Below the pieces are notes generated by a model. It was not told where the DNA came from and made no database searches. It saw only the letters and a program-made list of their open reading frames with translations. Positions 47,258 to 58,900 of a stretch of 64,000 nt of DNA are shown in pieces; within the stretch, counting starts at the first letter, position 1, and every line of letters begins with the position of its first letter. Source of the stretch: Pyrocephalus nanus (Eukaryota; Chordata; Aves; Passeriformes; Tyrannidae); assembly GCA_038380795.1 (NCBI GenBank), contig CM076277.1, forward strand, positions 1,269,501-1,333,500. The letters run 5' to 3'. The position numbers and the translations under genes are program-made.

Positions 47258-47294
47258 AACTTGAGACAAATGCTGCAGTAGTTGCTGGTCAAAG
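47258..47294 (+). CDS. NCOA6: NCOA6 coding exon 11 (37-nt microexon)
   Basis: Acceptor TTTTTCTCTTGTAG, donor CAAAG|GTAAGG, phase 1 in and phase 2 out. Encodes ELETNAAVVAGQ (residues ~1960-1971), matching the ELEVNAAIVSGQ block of mammals. Found only by homology and phase. Confidence 0.92.
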
Positions 47295-50096
47295 GTAAGG
47301 AGATAGTCTGTGTAGATTCAGAGTAGATATAGCTTTCGTGGGAGGAAGTCCCTTTCTCTTTGCTTCAATTGCTCAACTTCTACTGCTTTTCATTTTCTTG
47401 GCCATACCCTTTCTTTCCTGCTAAGAAATCAGGCCAGTTGAGGGTTCCACACCATTGCTGAAATGTAGAATATAAAGTAACTTTTTCCCAAGTCTGTGTT
47501 TTTGGCAATGTTTCCTTTCATCCCTTCAGGCCTGGATGTTTCATGTCCTGGAAGGTTCCACAACAAATCAAAACTAAATCCCCGAAAGCCTGTGGTTTAC
47601 CATGTGAATTTTTGTTTTCTGAAAGGAAGTCTTTCAAAAGTTTGTTCTTCTTCTGCCTTCATGATTGTTTTCCACAGTTTTTCTCTATTTGCTTGTTGAC
47701 GTTTTGCCAACACCTGATAAGAAGGTCAGGTAGAAACTTCCTGTTGTCCTGGTTAAGACATTCAGTGATTAAAAGACCATAGTTCAAATGGTTGTGTTCT
47801 GTCAGAAGAAAATGACAGTTCTGAAGATCAACTTCTGTAAGATTCTAAACACACCAGGCTCTTACACTCAGTCTGCAGTGACAGACCCTGGTCAGGTTTA
47901 TGGCTAAACTGTGCTGGCACAGCTGACGGGTGTTGGTGCTGCCCTCGTCAGGGGAATGACCCCTAAGGCAGGGCAAGAGGTGCAGCCACCCCGCTGGGCT
48001 CCTCGGGAGATGAGGCAGGGTCTTCCTTTGTAAGGGAGGGGATGCAGGATGCTTCCTCAGATCAGGAATGACTCTGGATGGGATATTTAACTGTATTTCC
48101 CTTCATCTGGTGAATGCAGCACTGGCGTCTTTGAAGCTGTATCGAAGATGAACTGAAATTTCACAGCAAGTTTTCTTCGGGGTAGAATTTTTCTGAAAAG
48201 CTGAAGGTGGAACACTTGGTAATTGAGCAGATTCTCCAAATAAAGTGTTCTTGTGTGACCATCCCTAAACTCAGCACATCAAATTACTACAAAAGCATTT
48301 TTCTAGGATTTTCTGATTGATGATTTTCTGAGCAAGACCAGAAAAGAAGGAAAGTTTGCGGGCAAACTGAGTCTAGTGATGGCTGATACAGTGGGCACCT
48401 TTGGGCTCCTGGAGTTAAATACCCCATGGGACAAACCTTGATAGAATCACAGATGGTTTAGGTTGGAAGGGTCCCTAAATCTCATCTCCTCCCATCCCCC
48501 TGCCATGGGCAGGGAAACCTTCCATTAGCCCAGGTTGCTCCAAGACACATCCAACCTGGCCTTGAACACTTCCAGCCACAGCTTCTCTGGGCAACCTGTG
48601 CCTTATTTCTGCCTAATATCTCATCTAAACCTACTCTCAGTTTAAAACCATTAAAAAGCTTTAAAACCTTAGAGGAATCTTGCAACCCACAAAGCAGTAG
48701 GAATATTTTCACTTGGGCTAACTTGATTTCCTCCTGTAAAACAAGGGAAGTGGTATATTGGTTCCTGTGAGACAATCCCAGCTATGGATTTAGCCATTAG
48801 AATCTGTAAAAATTACCTGTACTAACTGAACTTGAGGTGCTGATGCCTGTTTGCTCCCCTCCTCTGAGGCAGGTGACTGCTGGTTCAGCTGTGCCCATCC
48901 CATAGGGGAACAGTTTTAGAGCTGTTTGGGGGATCCAGTTTATAGATTGCCCATAGTCCTGCCTTATGGGGAAATAGATCCCAGTCTTTATTTTGGATCT
49001 GAGACAATCCATGTGCCTCCATAGTCTCCTCTGCTGTGTGTGTCCTTGCTTGAGAATGTTTGTCTTTCCTTCCATTGACAAACTGGTTTATTTCAGATGC
49101 CTGTTATTTAACCCTACAAGTATGTGTCATAGTCTCTCCCCTCAAAGCAGGACTTCCCTGAAGGGTGACACTCCAGTCTCTGATTCAGGCAGCTTTTCTT
49201 GAAGTCCTGCAAGTATCACCCAAAAGGCCTGAAATGGGCTTTCTTTTTCCTTTTCCATTAGGAGAGTAATTAATTTGGTTAATTAATTACCTTTGAATTC
49301 GCAGGAGATAAGTTTAGCTTAATCTTCTGAAACTGATTAGTCATCAGAAATTGTCTGGCATTAAGGAGAAAACACCCAAGGCTCAGGATAAATTTGCAGG
49401 TTAGAGAGTGATAAAATAAAAGAAGAGTTTAATAAAAAATTGTAGCACTCCATTTGTTGTCTCAGTGGCAAGAAGCACAGATTTCCACAGTACCTAAAAT
49501 TATTTTTTTTATAGCAGAAAAAGCTTTCTCTTACAAAAAAAAAGTATTTTAACTTCAAGCTCTGAGGCTTGCAGAAAGTTTTAAATAAGCCTTAATTTTT
49601 AATATGTGAAGAAATCACTTGGATCAATGGAGTGAATCCTTTTAGCAAACACAAAAGCTGGCATACTCCCTGAAGAGTTCCTAATTCCTCCTGATGTTCA
49701 TCTGCAATTTCAACTCTGTATCCCCACACTGCAGCAGTCTCTAATGTAACCTGTTTGCTTTTCCTAGACTTCAGTAATGGTGGCACCTGTGGAAAACAGA
49801 GCAGACAATTTATAATGCATCTAATTTCTTGGTCTTCTAATGTTGAAAATATTCTCTTTGAGGACTTCTCAATTCTGTATCCTCTGGTAATTTTTGATAG
49901 AAATGGACTATACTCTGGCTTACTCAGGTCATTCTTCATCTGATAGAACTTCTGGTATCTCTAGCGTTTCATATCTTCAGTGCTAATAGTCCGGAACTGG
50001 CACCTGTGTCGGGCCATCCTCCAGCTTGTCTGACTTGCATAGAAAAACATTATTCTTCTTACACTTCATCAGAAATATTTTGTCCCACTTTATTAG
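47295..50096 (+). other. NCOA6: NCOA6 intron
   Basis: Contains one reverse-orientation CR1 copy (48441-48660). The rest is AT-rich with no other feature recognised. Confidence 0.6.
48441..48660 (-). mobile_element. CR1 LINE 3' end, reverse orientation
   Basis: Begins 'atagaatcacagatggttta', then 'ggttggaagggtccctaaat', 'cctgccatgggcagggaaac', 'acatccaacctggccttgaa' and 'tatctcatctaaacctactc', the reverse of the CR1 3' end. The distal edge is uncertain. Confidence 0.9.
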
Positions 50097-50245
50097 TAAT
50101 GAGACAAAAGAGAATTGTGAAAAGTCTAAAACTCCAAATAGAAGAAATTCAAGAACAGAGGATTCTGCCGCTTCACAGGACACTGTAGAGAACGGGCAGC
50201 GCAAGAGATCCTCCCGACCTGCCTCTGCGTCCGGCACGGCAAAAG
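50097..50245 (+). CDS. NCOA6: NCOA6 coding exon 12
   Basis: Acceptor CCACTTTATTAG, donor AAAAG|GTAACG, phase 2 in and phase 1 out. Encodes residues ~1972-2021: SNETKENCEKSKTPNRRNSR, then TEDSAASQDTVENGQRKRSS and RPASASGTAK. The RRNSRTE and RKRSSRPASAS elements are strongly conserved in NCOA6. Confidence 0.96.
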
Positions 50246-53217
50246 GTAACGTGCACAGCATCCTTTCTGTGGACAGGGCAGGACTGGCCTGCTTCCCCAG
50301 ATAATGCCCTTGCAGTAGCTGCCTCCTAATGCTGGTTTGCAGCTTGTTGGGTGCTTTATCTCTAGTTTCGAGGATTTAGCCACAGGTTGGTGTTGAAGCG
50401 TTTACTGACATCTGCGCTTGCAGTAAATCCTGTATGAATTGCCCTCTGTTACATTTGTGGAACTTGCTCTGCAACACTCACCACCATAGTGCTCAGCACC
50501 TTGCCTAGTTGAAGTTGAATTCTCTTGGCAGAAATGTGTTGAAAGGACTGTACTCAGATAAAAAAGTGACATTTTCTTTTTCCTGAAGCCCGAAAGACAC
50601 AAGACTTAAGTCTTCCCAAGTGCATGGTCAGCTCTTGCCAAATCAAATGCTGAGGTTCGGGCATGCTCTGAAAGCTGCCAGGATGGCAGCCTGGAGCATC
50701 AGGGAGTGCTGTGCACTAGCACAGAGCCTCAGCTCCTCTTTCCAAGAACACCTGGCACTGGCAGGTGCTGACATACCATATTCCTACCCAGGTCACAGTC
50801 TTTAACAATTATGCAGCGTTTGTGTGATACACATGGCCCAGTGCCAAGCTGAAGCTAATTCTGTCAGAATCTTGTTTAAAGGGTCAGAAAAATGCTGATG
50901 GACCAAAGTTATGCAAGAGGGTAGAGAGAGACCATCAGGAGGCAACACTCTACCGATATTTTAAAGATGATATACAGAACAAAGAGGTGATAATATACAG
51001 AACAAAGAGGTATTAATATAAAATGATTATAAAAGGAAGTCAAGTTGAATTCAACAACCATTTCCATGCTGGAGATACTAAAGTGTGATGGTGTTTTAAG
51101 AGTTTCAGAGAAGCCTTCCAGCTATACGTCATTGTGCAATGGCTCCCAAAGATTACACAGGGGACCTGTATGTTCTGCACTTTTGTGGCTGTTGAATTTA
51201 AGTACATTTACTTCTTGTGGCAGGAGTGTGCAGAAGAATCTAAGTCTATTGTAAAAATAAATTCTCTTTCATGATTGTGAAGAAAAGTTTGAAAAATGTG
51301 AAGCCAATGTAAAATCCCTTTGGTGATACCTGCCTGAGTTTGAGGGGATCTGAAGCGTGTGACCTGCCCCACACACTAACTGGATAAACCTAAAGATGAC
51401 AACCAATGACACATCAGATTCTGAAAATGTGGGAACATGAAAGTGCATCAAATTTAAATAATACCAGAACTCTCATAGGGGTCGGTGCTGACTGTGTAAT
51501 TCATTTACCTCTGTAAGTAAAATCCTTGCTTTTAAAACATGCATCTGAACCTGCTGCAGAGTCTCAGGGGTTTGCTGGGTGCAGCTCTCCATGGAGTGTG
51601 GCTGCCTTATCTCCAGGCTGTAGAGAACATGAGCCAAACCAGGTGCTCAGTGGCAGAGGGTAGGGAGGGGGCTGCGGAAGTGTCACCTGCCTACAAGTTT
51701 GCCACTTGTGCCTCCTCTGTTGTACATTTTGGTCAGTGAATCAGAGCTTAATGATTCTGGTTTGGGTGCCCCAGGCCTCAGTGCATTATCTGTATCCTGA
51801 GAAACCCCCTAATCCATGGTAACAGGAATGTGGGACTGAGGGGAGTTACCTCTTGAGACAGAGGCTGTTTAAGGTCATTATAAAAACAGCAATTAAGATA
51901 AAAACTTAAATGCAGCAGGAAGAGAGAGCAGACTTTGATTGGTGGGAGTAGGAACTCCCTTGGTAGCACTGGGAAGCGGAGGCAGAAGGGTCACTGTGAG
52001 AGAAGGGAACACATGGAGAGTCAGCCTTGTCCATGTGTACACGCCGTGCTCCAGCGTGCAGCTTTGGGGGAGATGTTGGCGATGCTCCCAAGGGACTGGG
52101 ACGGGTCCTGAGCTGTGCTGACCCATTCCTCCTCCCAAACACGGAGCTTGGAGCAGCAAAGGTGGCAACAGCTAGTGCTGAAGCTACTTCAGAGTCAGCC
52201 TTGCTGCTTGGAAGGGTTCCAGGCTGCAGTTGTGCCTGTGGAGGTCTTTCACTCCTGAAATTGGTACTGTATTGGTATTTTCCCTTTCTGGAGTACTTTT
52301 TCCAGCAAGGGCTATTTCAGCATTTACTGTAGCTTCGAGTTTGTTAAATTTTGAAGTGTTGATTGTTTTTTCTAATACCATGTGTAACAACCATGTACTG
52401 CTGCTGTTCTAGTTTTAGGTGGACTTGGAAATTTTTTCCCTTTTGACTCTTAAAATATACACAGCTGCAATAGCTTTTGGAAAACATTGTAAAGAGCCAA
52501 AGAGACATTGCCAACATTTTAAATCACATTTTTAAAAAATCTAAAGATGCAAATGCCCTCGGTCCTTACTCTTTTTTTGTTTTGAAGTGGAATCATAGTG
52601 CCTTGGTAAGTGCACTGGACAAGTCACCTGCTGTCACCATGGCTCTGCAGGTGCTAATATTTATGTCTCTCTGCATAAGCTGTGTTCCTGAGTGTCGTTA
52701 CACTGAAGAGACTTGTTTTCCGATGACTTTCCAAGAACTCGCACAGCTAGGTTCTTAACTTGCGTGGCAGGCTCCAAAACACCTTCCCCAGCTGTTGTGT
52801 GGCACCATCTCCGTGGTGCCTCGGGCTGACAGGCAAGGGTGGTGCCCAAGGCTGTGCTTCCTTCTGGGATAAATAAGGCCCTGCAAGCTGTGGCATGTGG
52901 GGAACTGAACTTAAAGAACAGTTAAAAATCTCTGGCTCCTCTTTTAGAGGCTGTTACCTTAGGGCTTCCTGAGAGCCAGACTCTCTGCGCTGGTGCCGAG
53001 AGCGGCTCGGGGCCGTGCTGTGGTGGCTGCCACAACTGTCAGGGCGATGGGTCCGGTCGGTACCGCTGCTGAGGAGTCACCCCAGTGCTGGGAAATCCTG
53101 GTCTCCAGAGGTTTCCACTCTGGTGTGAGTTTGGAAGAATAACAGGGCAATCTGTGCCCCTCTTGGGAATGGCTTACCAACTCCGTATCCATGCTTTTTT
53201 TCTTCTCTTGATTTCAG
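50246..53217 (+). other. NCOA6: NCOA6 last intron
   Basis: About 3 kb. It has a 23-nt tandem duplication (TATACAGAACAAAGAGGT at 50971 and 50994). No mobile element or gene is recognised. Confidence 0.6.
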
Positions 53218-53264
53218 AAACGAGTGCCAGTGCAATGCAGTCAAAAAGAAGAAAATCCAAGTAA
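53218..53264 (+). CDS. NCOA6: NCOA6 coding exon 13 (C-terminus)
   Basis: Acceptor TTCTCTTGATTTCAG. Encodes ETSASAMQSKRRKSK and stops at TAA 53262-53264 (residues ~2022-2036). The basic tail QSKRRKSK is the conserved NCOA6 C-terminus and fixes the end of the reading frame. Confidence 0.97.
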
Positions 53265-53824
53265 ATTACTGCATGGAAACATGAGACTTGTAAATGAGTG
53301 TGAATTTACCGATAGCAATTTTGAGCTGTGATTTTTCTTTTTTAAATAAAATTCTGTACAGTAAGTCATTTTAATATTATACTGTTCCCAATAAATGAAT
53401 TTTTTTTTTCTAAAAAACAGATAAATAGTTATAAAAACTGGGTTCTTCTAAAACCCCCTGGATTTACAAAGTGAAGTCCAGGGTTAGCACATTAGGGTAA
53501 TGTGTTTGTATGAAATGGACGGGGAGGGGAAGACAATTGTAAATTTATTTGTTTCCACTTTTCATAAACAATTTAGAATACAGGGTTGTCATTTTTAGGT
53601 ATTAAAATAATGTATTGTGCTGTTGTTTAAGTACTGTATGTGAATAGCAGTCTGAGGGTTTATAAACAAACCCCATATTGTTTGGAAATGTAAATAATTT
53701 TATTATATAGTAGATCTGATGTATTTGTTGTAGAAATGGACCAGTGAAACAAAAAATAAATTTAAGGGTTTGTATAATGTGGAATCCCTCATGCTCTAAA
53801 TAAATGTTATTGTCCTATAAATTG
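53265..53824 (+). terminator. NCOA6: NCOA6 3' UTR with four poly(A) signals
   Basis: AATAAA hexamers on the + strand lie at 53345-53350, 53390-53395, 53755-53760 and 53799-53804. The spacing suggests two cleavage regions, about 53.4 kb and 53.82 kb. The UTR is AT-rich and free of repeats. The 3' end given assumes use of the last signal. Confidence 0.7.
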
Positions 53825-54388
53825 GGTTGAATTATTATTAGCAACAGCAGCAGCATCATTCCAAACAGGAGGATTGAAGGGATTATTTAGAGCTCTGGGC
53901 CTGCAAGCTCCTTATATGGAGCTTTAGAAAGGAATTTGTTTAACCACAAACAAATTAACTGATGCAGTTGTTCCTGCAAAGCAAGGAAATAGGGAGGGCC
54001 ACCCTGCCCCCCCCGGGATCTGTGCAGGGAGCGCGGAGCGAGGAGGCTCCCACAAAGAGCTGCTCAGCAGGGAACGGGCAGGGAAAGGCCCCGTTCCGTG
54101 GGGTGAGGGCTCCTGCAGGGCTGCATTTATATGCTAACGCTGCTGCCATCAGGGGGGCGGGTGGGGCTGTGCCGAGGAAAGTAGGTCAGGCTTGGTGTTC
54201 CCAGGAGAACCAGGAGCCGGGCCCTGCAGATTGCCCGGGGCTTTGTGCACAAGCACTTTCACCTTTTCTCTTTCTTACTGAATTTTAAAAATACGCGTCT
54301 TGAAAGGCCAATTAAATATAAATTGTCATTAAATATAAGTTGTCAGCTTTCATAATGACAAATTGCCTATTGGTGTACAAGCTGATAG

Positions 54389-54575
54389 TCACAGAATTGC
54401 AGAATCGTTTAAGTTGGAAAAACCATGTAAGACCATCTGTTACCCCAGCACTGCCAAGGCCACCACTAAACCATGTCCCCAGGTGCCACATGCTTTTAAA
54501 CCCCTCCAGGGATGGTGGCTCCCACCACTGCCCTGGGCAGGCTGTCCCAGTGCCTGACCACCCTTCCCCTGCCTG
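54389..54575 (-). mobile_element. CR1 LINE 3' end, old copy, reverse orientation
   Basis: Starts 'tcacagaattgcagaatcgt', then 'taagttggaaaaaccatgta', 'cccagcactgccaaggccac', 'tggtggctcccaccactgcc' and 'caggctgtcccagtgcctga'. This is a different, older CR1 subfamily from the intronic copies. Confidence 0.85.
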
Positions 54576-54689
54576 AATGGGGAGCAGCTCTGCAGTGGGA
54601 GGGAGCCCTGGAGGAGAGCAGAGCCCAGCTGTGTGCAGGGAGGGCTGTGCTGTGCCCACAGGATGGCAGCCTGTGGGTAAGTGATTGTT

Positions 54690-55080
54690 CCCCTTTTCTT
54701 GGCACTTGTTAGACCCCAGCTGGAGTGTTGTCACCTGGTTTCCAGAACCACACACCCACATACACAAGAAAGATGTTGATAAAATAGAGGCCACCAGGAT
54801 GGCCAGGGGTTTCATCACCCTTTCGTGTCTTGGAGAAGATGCAGCTGGGCTCTTACGGAGGTGGGTGCTGGGAGGAAAGGACACCACTAGAATAAACAGA
54901 TGGAGAGGATGTTCTAACTGGATAGAACAAAATATTCCCCCGGGATGTTGGTGGTGGATCTCTCTCGGGTGAATTTCAAGCTTTGGCTGAACAAATCCCT
55001 GTACAACATGGTATGAACTCTGTATTTACCCTGCTGTGTGCAGGGTGTTGGACTGGACCTCCCAAGGCCCATCCATCCCA
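54690..55080 (+). mobile_element. Decayed CR1-like fragment, forward orientation
   Basis: Weak but ordered CR1 phrases: 'gcacttgttagaccccagct', 'ggagtgttgtcacctggttt', 'atagaggccaccaggatggc' and 'ggtgttggactggacctccc'. It is much diverged and lies convergent with the copy at 54389-54575. Confidence 0.6.
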
Positions 55081-55994
55081 AATAACCCTGTGTGTTGTCT
55101 CCACTGCTGAATTTGGTTTTCCCGTGAGAAAGTTTGTCAAAGCTCACTCCAATCTATTTTTTCATTCCCAATTCCTAACAATTCCTTGAAGTGCTTCCCC
55201 AGCTACTGGGGGATCATGTGTGTGACACCTGGAGCACCCCTTGGCTTGACTCTGCTGGAGGAGCTGGAGCAGCTGCTGGGCTGGGCAAGCCCCATCCCAG
55301 CCCTGCCCCAAGCTGCTCAGGGCCGTGTCTGCTCCCATCTTGGGTATCTCCAAGGATGGAGGCTCCTCAACCTCTCAACTTGCATCTGTGGCCAACCACT
55401 CTAGAAGAAAAAAAACACTTTCTTGTGTTTAAATGATTTTTTTTTTTTTTTTTACTTCAATCTGTACCTCTCACCATGCCCTGGGGCTGAGAATGTTCTG
55501 TCTTCTGTACTTCCCCCATCAGGAATCTGCACATATGGGCAGGATGTCCCTGAACCTTCTCCAGGCAGGGCAGTTCCAGCTCTCAGCCTCCTATCTGCTG
55601 GATGCTCCAAGCCTTTAATCACCTTGGAGGCATCTCTTTCTCTCAGTGGGTGGTGAAAACATCTCCCACTGCTGGCTGTGTGCTTGGGGAAACAGATGAT
55701 GCTGCAGGGATCAGCTCATCTGGGACTCCTGATTTCTCAGGGCAATCTGCTTTAGCTCTGTAAATTGCCTGCTGAGTTGTAGGGTTTGGTATAACGTGGA
55801 GGGGAAATAAATCCCCTCCAACACCTCAGCCTGTGCCATCCTCTCTCCTGTGCATCCTTATCTTCAAAGGGGACATTTTTCTGTTACCTGTCTCTTACAG
55901 AATTGACTTTTTAAAGCTTTTTTAAAAAAACAGAGCTTTTTAAAGACAGGTTTACTTGCAGGCTTTAAAAGGAACACACATAAAATAGAGTTTA

Positions 55995-58900
55995 AATAGA
56001 TTTTTTTTATTATTTCTTGTGATTTTTCTTTATATTAGATTTCTTTTCTCAGTCAAGAGACAGCATTACAACCTAACAACCAAAACCAGGTTACATACAC
56101 ACAGGCACACTACACAACGTACCCCAGGCAGTCGTGTCCTTCCCTCTGTTGACACACAGCAAATGTTTACACAGTGTCCTACGAGGAGGAGACGCCCTTT
56201 CCCTACTAACCTCGCTCACACCAACTGAACACAGAACACACGAAAAGGACGGGTTTTGTCAGCTTTGAGTTTCGGACAAGGTTTCGGTCCTACAGCATAG
56301 GTGATGTAGAAAAACGTGGGCCTTGTTTTTGCCTCTTCTCCAAGGTCCAGAGTGGCAGCCGACCCCAGTTAAGGCATTCAGCAGAGCCCAGGCATGGAGA
56401 GCTGCTTGACGGCCACGCTCTGCCCCGGGCTGGCAGTGGGCGCAGGGCGGCTGGGATGGCAACATTCTCCCATGCATTTTGGGGAAGGCTTAAGGCGACC
56501 TTTTCCAACCTTTCTCGAGAGGAAACATCGGCTGTGGAACACACCGGCTGTTCTGGTGCTCGTCCTCCCTTCTGCTACTGCTCTTGCTTGCTCTCCAAGC
56601 ATGGCCCAGCGAGGAACTGGGGCTTAGGCTGAGCTTTTCAAAGCTGCCTAAGAGATTTAGCATCCAAAATGCTAAATGCTTTTTAGGTAAAAAAAAAACA
56701 CAACACACAAACCTCTGAATGTTTTTTTGGGTAATCGTTCTGTTGGGCTTCTCTGAAAAATCTTCACGGCGACTTTGAAAACAACACAGAAACACGGAAA
56801 TATCAAAAACTGACTCCCCAGCCACCTCTTGCATAGGACTTGTAACTGCAGTTCAGTGATTTATTCAAGTTCTGTAATTGTGTTAAAAAAAAGATGACAA
56901 ACCATGAAAGAGGGTGAAGGCACATGTACAGTCAGTCCAGCATGGGGATGGATAACGTGCAGGGATGAGTTTTACAAGCGGAGTAGTTGAGGTTGATACA
57001 GACAGAATATTGCAGTGCTCGGTGGCTCTGTACAAGAACAGTTCTGATACAAGAGAAAATTTTACTAGTTTACTGTTACACCTTGTGCTGTTCCCTCATC
57101 CCTTGACTACCTGAAGCATAAAGCTAAGATTTTGTTGAGATTTGGGCACAACTGCTCCCAGCTTTCCCAACAAGGAAACACAAGGTGAATGTGAAAGAGC
57201 AGAGGAACTTTGGCTCCCTGTGCAACCCATTATTATGTTACACTTAGAACTTCCTGTGCTGTTTTCCCCTCCATTTGCAAGGAATAAAATCTTTCCCACA
57301 CACAGGTAATAAAATAGGACGAGAGTGGAAGGCAGAAGGATTTTCAGGTTTAGCTGTAACAGAACCAAAGCTTTGCAGCAGCTTTTGTGGTCTGGGAGAT
57401 GGGGTTGCATACCTGTATCTCTGGGGCTGGGAAAGCAACCCCCTTGCCAGCCCAGGAGGTGTTAGCTCTGAATGACTGCACAGGAGACACACCTGGGTGT
57501 CAGTCACTGGTCTGCACAGGAGAATTAAAAGGAGGATCATGTGTAAGAGCCATGTTTGCTATTTAAACGGAGCTGCTCGTCCTTGTCATCCTCATCCCTT
57601 TAAGGAAAGTTGTGGGTTTAGTTAATGCCACAGAGACTTTAAAGAAACAAAAAGAAAGGCTGGTGGAAGACACATCGATGAACAGCATGGAAGGGGAGAT
57701 CTGCCCAAGCCATGTCCGGCTGTCCAGAGCTCACAGCTGCTATGGGCTCCCACCAAGGGAGTCCTGGAGACAAGTGGAGGAGAAGGTGGCATCTCTGACA
57801 GGTCTAAGGACACCTCTCACCAAAGGAGGGACTTGCCAGCCAGGCAGAGCCTCTCCCGCTGCTACATCCAGCTTCTTCCTACAGCCACATTCAGGAGACC
57901 TGTGGCAGCCACTCCGACCATGAGAATGGGATGAGGATGGAGCCTGTGAGGATGATGGGCAATTACTGACTTTGTATGGAGCATATCTGAGAGAAATGGG
58001 CAGAGATGGAAAGCTCCACCCTAAAGAAGACAAGCCCTAAAAGGACCAGCCCCAACTAAGGCCCATTAATGTCCCCAGAAGGTCTGATAGTTGGGTCTGA
58101 CCATGGCAGTTCTCTGGGATGGAGAGGTTGCCAGTGCCATGGGTGTCTGTCCTCAGATTCCAGTCCCCGTGAGCAGCTGTGCTGAGGTCACCAGACACAG
58201 TCCTGTGGTGCAGAAGGGCCTGGGGGGAAGCTCTGAGAACTTGGGGACGATTCTGTGGTGCTGGCACATCCCTCCTGCCACCAGCATTTCTGAGTGCAGA
58301 CAGCAAAGGAGCAGCAAACTCCGAGTCACTTGTGGGAATGGTGGTTGCTGACGATCTCTGGTGCCTCGAGAGTCCCCGCGGCACCAGCTGGACACAGATG
58401 ACCTCTCATTTTTACCTGGACACTCAGGAAAGACTCGGGGACTGTCACCACCGATCCCCAGGCCAGCAGGGCTTGGCGCTGCCTTTTGGCAGATGCTGAG
58501 AACCATTTTGCTTGACTTGAGATGATCTATCGCTTCTTACTGCCCATTTCCTAATTATTAGAAATTTAATCTCTGGGGACTCACTTGTTTTTCAATAAAT
58601 TCACATGACATTTAGTTTCCACTTGATGCAGGGCGCTGGAATTTATACTGGTCCTCCACAGGAGTGACTGCAAAGCTGTGGAAGTCAAACCTATAAACTC
58701 ACTGTAGTTTTTTTTCTTTTTCTTTTCCTTTTTTTTTTTTTTGTTTTGTTTTTGTTTTTGTTTTTTGTTTTTGTTTTTGTTCCGACTGGTATGATAAGAC
58801 ATCTAACTGGGTATTTTTCTCCCCATTGGGGTTGGATGGAAGAGGAAAAGGTATTGATTTGATGTAAAAGTATTGATTAGAAACATGCCTAAAGAGAGAA

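Larger units (their letters stand above)
9420..53824 (+). other. NCOA6: NCOA6 gene, nuclear receptor coactivator 6 (overview)
   Basis: NCOA6 (ASC-2, PRIP, RAP250, TRBP) is a large nuclear scaffold that binds ligand-bound nuclear receptors through LXXLL boxes. It is a subunit of the KMT2C/KMT2D H3K4 methyltransferase complexes. Thirteen coding exons from ATG 21516 to TAA 53262-53264 join in consistent phase to 6111 nt, giving 2036 residues plus stop. The human protein is about 2060 residues. Seen in order: an acidic N-terminal domain (1-~130); a Q/P/M-rich region (~215-880) with LXXLL-1 (LVNLL, ~861-865); a basic KPKKKKPPRKKK stretch after it; a Q-rich and S/P-rich centre with LXXLL-2 (LSQLL, ~1462-1466); and a short basic C-terminus (QSKRRKSK). 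The polyglutamine run is short compared with human. Expression is probably from the CpG island, with upstream ORFs in the leader. Confidence 0.95.
53825..55990. other. Intergenic gap between NCOA6 and TP53INP2 3' ends
   Basis: Contains a small GC-rich patch (about 54000-54250), CR1 remnants in both directions, and a T-rich run at about 55436-55453. No gene recognised. Confidence 0.6.

Noticed and set aside
54312..54887. 191-codon - strand open frame
   Set aside because: It runs across two old CR1 fragments of opposite orientation and has no family features.
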